NCBI GenBank assembly: GCA_000827265.1
Contig: KN834795.1
Span: 1-61,703, forward strand
Reading direction: 5' to 3'
Length of the DNA stretch: 61,703 nt
From: Collybiopsis luxurians FD-317 M1
Taxonomy: Eukaryota > Basidiomycota > Agaricomycetes > Agaricales > Omphalotaceae
Part shown: positions 56,701-61,703 of the stretch, one piece after another
How positions within the stretch are numbered: position 1 is the stretch's first letter
Layout of the letters: the number at the start of each line of letters is the position of its first letter
The notes under the pieces: generated by a model
Told to the model about the DNA's origin: nothing
What the model saw: only the letters and a program-made list of their open reading frames with translations
Databases searched by the model: none
Program-made: the position numbers and the translations under genes

Positions 56701-58317
56701 GAGGAAGACAGCAGAACTTACCAGCATCAAAATTCATTGCTCATGGATCCAAGTTTTGTTAAAAGCAGCATGTATGAAAAGTTGGACATTGACAAAGAAT
56801 TTACATTCTTTGTTACATCATCTCTAAGAGTGGTATACTCACTGGCATTGAGACATTTGAATGAGTTTGCTAGGGAGGAGACCATGGATGAGGTTGCCAC
56901 ATTTTTGATAGGGGATGAGGAGGTAGAGCTGGAATATTCTGCATACAAAATGGAACTATTGCCAGTGGACCAGTACCAAGCATTACCTGTGCATAAGCAC
57001 AAGACATTGGACAACAATGGAGAGGAGTTTTGGGGAGAGATACAGTCATATTTGAAGGAGGGAACATTGCCATTGCAAATAAGGGCCAATAAAGAGCATA
57101 TTACATTCATGAGATGCATTCAGTGCTTTTTCATCAGGGATTGGAAACTATGGCTGACACAGAGGAAGGGGGATTCAAATCTTCCATGCTTGGTGGTTGA
57201 ATCAGAAGGGAAGCAACAAGAGCTAATAGCATTGGCCCATAATGAAACTGGACATTGAGGACAGGATGCAACATATCGGCACCTGTCAGACAGGTTCTAC
57301 TGGCTGAATATATATGAATCTATCACATATTTTGTCTGCTCCTGCATTGAGTGTCAAAAACTCATCAAGCTACTTCCAGTTGTTCCACAAAATGTGTCAT
57401 GGCAAATGCCATTACTGTGACACTTCAGTTTAGATTGTATACATATGCCATTGGGTACTGGAAGATTCAATTACATTGTTTAGGCAATTGAACTGAACAT
57501 GCTTTGGCCCAAAGCTCACACATTGAAAGTGTTGAAGGCATTGTTGGTCATGAGGTTCATTTACAAGGACATCATATGTCAGTTTGGCTGCATTCTTGTG
57601 TTAACAATAGATGTGGCAGGCCCAGAGTTTCAGAAAGAGGTGCAAGAGCTACTTACCATGCAGTACAAGTGCCAAATTATCATCTCGATACCATATTATC
57701 TGCAAGGGAATGGGGTGGTAGAGAGGTCTCATGTGCCCTTAGTTGAAGCAATAGTGAAAGCTGCAGGGGATGCTATAGGAAATTGGCCATATCTGCTCTC
57801 ACCTGCCTTATTTGCAATATGGATTACAGCATTGAGGGTGACTGGATTTTCCCCATATTATTTGCTCTACAGTGTCCACCCTGTGCTCTTGTTCAATGTA
57901 TTGGAAGTCACTTGGCAGATGCTGGATTGGGATAAAGTTTCTACCACTGCCAAATTGCTCACTATGCAAATCCTTCAATTACAGAGACGAGACCTGAAGT
58001 TACAATTGGCATATGCCAAGCTCAGAGTGACACAACAGAGAGCAATTGATGACATGATTAGGAGATGCAATGGGAAATTTGATTTCCATGAATACAAGGA
58101 AGGAATGTATATGTTGCTGAGGGAATCACAGTTGGAAACACAGCAAGGAAACAAAACAAATTGGACATACTCTGGCCCCTATATTGTACACAAAAGAAGG
58201 GAAAATGGGTCATACATTCTGTGTGAGCTGGATGGCACCATCTTGCACAGTCACATTCACATGCAACAGCTACGGCCCTTCTTTTTTAGACCCAAAAATC
58301 AAACTCTTTGCTTGTGA
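56506..58317 (+). pseudogene. Element F integrase
   Basis: The first frame (to 57258) ends at LIALAHNETGH, the start of the HHCC region, followed after a TGA by RHLSDRFYWLN and CSCIECQK. The core shows LDCIHMPLGTGRFNYIV (first Asp), VLTIDVAGPEF (second Asp) and NGVVERSHVPLVEAI (Glu). The last 272 codons (57499-58317) are open and end with the C-terminal domain (YSGPYIVHKRRENGSYILCEL..). Confidence 0.8.
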
Positions 58318-58840
58318 ATACCAACTTGTCTGAAAGTTCAACAGGCTAAGGTCACTGCAACTCAGTATGACACAAAAATAGTAATGTTAGCAATGAGCAC
58401 AGTGTATGACAACAATGAGTACATACCATATGAAACCTTTCATCCTTCTGTTACCCAGCAACCCTTCTTGTTATGCTAACAGAGTCTTGAGTTCAGATAA
58501 CCCAGAAGTCTTTTTTGTTATTTTCTTGGTATGGACTTGAATTAAGAATCTCATCTCTTCAACTTACCATATTAGTATACTAATTCCTGATCATGGTTCA
58601 TGTTTCTCTTTCCAATTCACCCCCTTCTACAGTTTGAGATTTTACTTATAATGCCATTTACTTTTATTTACTGTCCAGATTCTCCTTTCTTCACAACCTT
58701 TCACTAGACTCTGCATTTGCATTTGCCCCATAAATACCCTTTCCCCTGTTCCCACCAGCACTTATTGGTCTTTCAGCTCTGTCATACAACAACAGCTCTT
58801 TCAGGAGTTTGTCCTTCTCATCAACAGAAGATGAGTCACC
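58318..58840. other. Spacer between element F pol and the following ORF
   Basis: AT-rich, with a small palindrome TGTTATGCTAACA at 58471. TAAATACCC near 58731 could be a TATA-like box for the downstream frame. I could not match this stretch to the left flank of element F, so it is not proven to be an LTR. Confidence 0.35.
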
Positions 58841-59317
58841 ATGCAAGGACAAGCATACAAATTGTCACCAGATGGGAAGTGGGCACTCCACAGAATCCAT
58901 CATATTGAATATTTTGTGCATGACAGTGATTTTAACAAGTACAAATGGTTTTATCCCTCCCGAAACCTTCCCTTTGATTGGTATATTGGCCTCCACAATG
59001 TATATGCATTCATGATTGGCCACAAGAAGGAAGAAATAGCCTTGGACAAGGCTATGGGAATGGACTACTATTTCAAGAAGCTCCCTGTGGATGAGGCAGA
59101 AGAGTATATTGAACACATAGCCCAGGACATGCACAGGAGATGGGTAGAGTGTATGATCTACCTCAACAACAGTTTGCGGAGAGAGTTCTACATGCCAGTT
59201 GTCCATTTTTCCCCATTGCAACTCATTGAATGCAGTACAGAAAATGACAAGTGGTCTATGAGGACAAGAGTTTTCAGGCCCACACATGAACTCCAATGGA
59301 ATTGGGTGACAAATTGA
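58841..59317 (+). CDS. Open 158-codon ORF behind element F, unknown
   Basis: ATG 58841 opens an uninterrupted frame (MQGQAYKLSPDGKWALHRIH.., YKWFYPSRNLPFDWYIGLHN, DEAEEYIEHIAQDMHRRW, ending HELQWNWVTN). It is rich in aromatic and charged residues and looks globular. The retention of a full frame beside a stop-riddled pol is notable. It could be an accessory gene of the element, or a host gene captured or disrupted by it. I do not recognise the family. Confidence 0.5.
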   Translation: MQGQAYKLSPDGKWALHRIHHIEYFVHDSDFNKYKWFYPSRNLPFDWYIGLHNVYAFMIGHKKEEIALDKAMGMDYYFKKLPVDEAEEYIEHIAQDMHRRWVECMIYLNNSLRREFYMPVVHFSPLQLIECSTENDKWSMRTRVFRPTHELQWNWVTN

Positions 59318-59371
59318 GCAGCCGCACTGTCAATCTTTTCTATCAAAGGCTATCACCATGACTTCTGACCA

Positions 59372-59870
59372 ATGGATACAAGTTTGAAAACCCCACTTGG
59401 TTATCCAGAAGACTATCTCTTCCACTGCTCATACAATGTCTCCTATTGCTATGATCTTGCCATTCTGTTTATCTATGAAGTCCTGGAGAAAGTCCTTCTG
59501 GGAGAGGAGCTTATCACTGTACCAATCATTTACATGATTTACAGGTAGGATATTGATATTTCATATGGTGACATTGAATGTTCTATGTTAAATAAGGATT
59601 TTATTCCCCGGAGGTACAAACAGGGGGGAATGGAAGTGGTATGGAGAAAACTGGTCAGGTGTTTTGTCATAGTGGATGATCCATGGACAAGACAATGAGC
59701 AGTCATAGAGCATCAGTTGAGGAAATTTTCGTAAGGGAATCAAAACATTGTGATGGAGACTTGCTTTGCATACTGGATGACCATGGAATGCAAAGTGCAA
59801 GCAATCTTTGAGGTGCCATTGCTGAAGTTCATGGAAGCAGTCAATATATAGACAATGGGGGAATGAGATG
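59372..59870 (+). pseudogene. Decayed second frame behind element F, unknown
   Basis: From ATG 59372 one frame reads TPLGYPEDYLFHCSYNVSYC, VLEKVLLGEELITVPIIY, then, past TAG, TGA and TAA codons, RRYKQGGMEVVWRKLVRC and VIVDDPWTRQ. The consistent single frame over about 330 bp suggests former coding, in series with the preceding open frame. Confidence 0.35.
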
Positions 59871-60056
59871 CAGATTGGGTAGAACAGTGTGAATGAGCAC
59901 AGTGTTCCATCCCTGACTATCTAACCCATTTAGTCTGCCAAGTCTGATTAACATGCCCCCTCAATGTTCCAACATTCATCTATTTGCTTCCATCACTATG
60001 TCTTTCTTATTCATTTTGTTTCTCAAGTGGTCACTGAGGTTGGCACCTCAAGTAAC

Positions 60057-60755
60057 TGTTAGGACCTTTACTACCTTTGTTGTTAGAAGCTTGTAGTAGG
60101 TTCAGTGAATAGGAAAGTATTTTATTATGCCACAGCTGAGACAGAATATGCAATGGGGAGTTGCTACATACAACAGGTGAACAAGTCCTGTACAGTTTGT
60201 ATATTAATTTGAGAGCAGTGTTCCTCAGGCGTTGGCTGTCAAGCCTAGTAGCTCAGTGCAACTAGAGATTGAGAGTCAGAAGAACACATTAAGACAGTAT
60301 TAATGAGGGTTGACTCAAAAGATTTGTGATTCAGTGTCCATTTACCTTACAAGATGGAGTATTCAAAAGACTATGGCAGTCAAATGGTCTTGTTGATCAG
60401 TTCAACAAGTGAGAGGGAGATGGGTCAGTGATTCAGTGTCAATGGGGTTTGCTCAACTTGGTGTTAAGCAGAATAGTAGTAGAATCCAGTAATTAAGAAG
60501 ACAAAAACAACACAGATAAAGATAGTTCAGGTAATAACAGCATTATCATGAGAGATGTAGGTAGGAGGCTTTTATACTCCTGCAGGAAGACATGAGGCCT
60601 TGTGGGTATGAGACAGTAGAAGTAATTAATTGGTTTGCCTTGTGGTATGCATAACAAGACTCAACCATATGGGACTGAATGATACATTGGTTATTGAGAG
60701 GTATGGTAAGTGGATGGGCTACAAAGAGTAAAGAAAATGAATTGGAGGCATAACA
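60057..60755 (-). repeat. LTR of the A/C family, 3' LTR of a minus-strand copy
   Basis: 699 bp, TGTTAGGACC..GGCATAACA. A polypurine tract lies directly to its right (minus strand CCACAGGAGGGGGTTAT, 60756-60772), so it is the 3' LTR of an element extending right. The TATA box (minus strand, about 60570-60577) and the start segment AATGCTGTTATT (about 60534-60545) are conserved. CpG is scarce. No second LTR is in the window. Confidence 0.85.
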
Positions 60756-61277
60756 ATAACCCCCTCCTGTGGTCATGCCAACTAGTGCGCATATAGAATT
60801 GCATCAACTGCACTGATTTTCTTGTAGGCGCCTGGCAATGCTCCAATCTGTCAAAGGGTTTTCAGGCTTTGTAATTCACAATGTTGTTCAGGCTCCATGC
60901 AATGGAGCATTTTTTTTGCAATATTTTGTATTTTGTACATATATTCTGACCAGATTACATTAGTATGCAAAGGTAGAGTAGCAGTATGTTTATTGGTACA
61001 GTAGTCATTGGAGAGAGAGAGCATGGAGGAGGAGATAGGAAAGAAGTTGGGGACGTAGTGGGGAGTTGAGTTCCAGGGAAAGAAGCACCAGAACTGGAGA
61101 GGGTACATAAGCATAATAATTACTTCTGTTTAAACTTTGTACTTAAGTAGAGCTAGGCAAGAATGAAAGGGGGACAATTTTTGACCCACTAAGATTCATA
61201 TACCTGTGTGAGGAGGTCTGATGAAGCCTCCAGCATTAGTCTTCTTCATGTTTAGCTTGGCAACAACAGAGTTCTCT
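60756..61277 (-). other. Internal remnant beyond the LTR and spacer to the ankyrin gene
   Basis: After the polypurine tract about 350 bp may belong to the element; the minus-strand frame 61114-60851 has no recognised motif. The retroelement seems truncated before the ankyrin gene, since no gag or pol is visible. Confidence 0.4.
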
Positions 61278-61703
61278 CTACATTTCTATATCTCTAGGTC
61301 CCTTGCTCCTTCTTCCATTGCATTCAGTTCCAAAAGACCATTTACGCTTCCTTTTCCTGTCTTTCTCTTGACCATGAACCCCCGGAACCTTATGAGGTTC
61401 AACTCTTGCTTCCACATCACCACCCTGGGCATTTACATCTGCACCATTTTCAACCAGTAACTTGACAACAGCTTTATTGCCTCTCCTTGCAGCTGCTTGG
61501 AGTGCATTCCCATATTCACCACCCTGGGCATTCACATCTGCACCATTTTCAAGCAGCAACTTGACAACAGCTTCATTGCCTCTTTGCACAGCTGCCTGGA
61601 GTGCATTCCCATAGAAACCACCCTGGGCATTCACATCGGCACCATTTTCAACCAGCAACTTGACAACAGCTTCATTGCCTTCCTGCACAGCTGCCTGGAG
61701 TGC
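61278..61703 (-). CDS. Ankyrin-repeat protein, C-terminal part, cut by window edge
   Basis: The frame enters from the right edge and ends at a TAG after GPRDIEM. It contains three consecutive ankyrin units of about 34 residues, each with NEAVVKLLxENGADVNAQGG and YGNALQAA, nearly identical in DNA as well. Then comes a basic tail (GQEKDRKRKRKW, TECNGRRSK). Ankyrin arrays of this sequence type often end large fungal NACHT/NLR-like or other repeat proteins that bind protein partners; the N-terminal domain lies outside the window. The tail occurs again without ankyrins at 52.1 kb. Confidence 0.85.
   Translation of the reverse strand, partial: ALQAAVQEGNEAVVKLLVENGADVNAQGGFYGNALQAAVQRGNEAVVKLLLENGADVNAQGGEYGNALQAAARRGNKAVVKLLVENGADVNAQGGDVEARVEPHKVPGVHGQEKDRKRKRKWSFGTECNGRRSKGPRDIEM

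Larger units (their letters stand above)
52359..59870 (+). mobile_element. Element F: decayed agaricomycete-type Ty3/Gypsy retrotransposon
   Basis: Gag, zinc knuckle, protease, reverse transcriptase, RNase H and integrase follow in the Ty3/Gypsy order on the + strand. After pol come two further reading frames. I found no LTRs on either side, so its ends are uncertain and the right boundary given is only the end of the last related frame. CpG is almost absent and catalytic residues are lost. Confidence 0.8.

Noticed and set aside
60057..60755. Solo LTR
   Set aside because: A polypurine tract directly adjoins its right side, which indicates internal element sequence there, so it is the 3' LTR of a truncated or extending copy.

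Overview
The window reads as a transposon-rich stretch of a filamentous basidiomycete genome, most likely an agaricomycete. The evidence is the mix of element families: Tf1/sushi-type chromoviruses, a second Ty3/Gypsy lineage of the agaricomycete type, a Gypsy gag with a long Ser-rich leader, KDZ (CxC2-type) and Plavaka-type transposase remains, short 45-70 nt introns, and an ankyrin gene with NGADVNAQGG repeats. No rRNA, no functional tRNA gene and no confident single-copy housekeeping gene is visible. I cannot name the species.

Layout. 1-1.7 kb is CpG-containing, host-like sequence with two short spliced gene fragments. 1.8-2.6 kb holds clusters of a short AACCTGAGG-like repeat around an AT-rich core. 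3745-28763 is one old LTR retrotransposon (element C, + strand, TSD ACCTG/GCCTG). A younger relative (element A, minus strand, 7670-21346, 13.7 kb, TSD TTGGC) is inserted into its gag, and a 650-bp foldback element sits near 26.2-26.9 kb. 28.8-50 kb is a CpG-poor graveyard: Plavaka-type and KDZ transposase relics, a Gypsy gag remnant, a truncated relative of element A, tandem and segmental repeats, long polypyrimidine tracts and tRNA-derived SINE copies. 50.1-51.1 kb is again CpG-containing. 52.3-58.3 kb is a decayed Gypsy gag-pol (element F) followed by an open 158-codon frame. 60.06-60.76 kb is another LTR of the A/C family, and an ankyrin-repeat gene runs off the right edge.

Main result. 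Elements A and C carry, between the chromodomain end of pol and the 3' LTR, genes on the strand opposite to gag-pol. In A there are two: AS1 (five exons, about 551 codons, Cys-rich and coiled coil) and AS2 (two exons, 283 aa, fully open). All introns have GT..AG-type borders in at least one copy and join in phase, and AS1 is found independently in C. Each antisense gene has its own TATA-like promoter, and the two promoters share a motif. Because the introns are antisense to the genomic RNA they survive retrotransposition. The block lies between two nearly identical polypurine tracts, as if it had been added downstream of an older 3' end.

Two further points. The elements appear to self-prime: a 12-nt PBS next to the 5' LTR is complementary to the predicted first nucleotides of their own transcript. 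Divergence between the two LTRs of A is about 33 substitutions in 695 bp, all transitions, mostly TG versus CA at one dinucleotide or loss of CG in one copy, which points to CpG methylation decay. The same decay has turned catalytic Asp codons into Asn in four enzyme domains.
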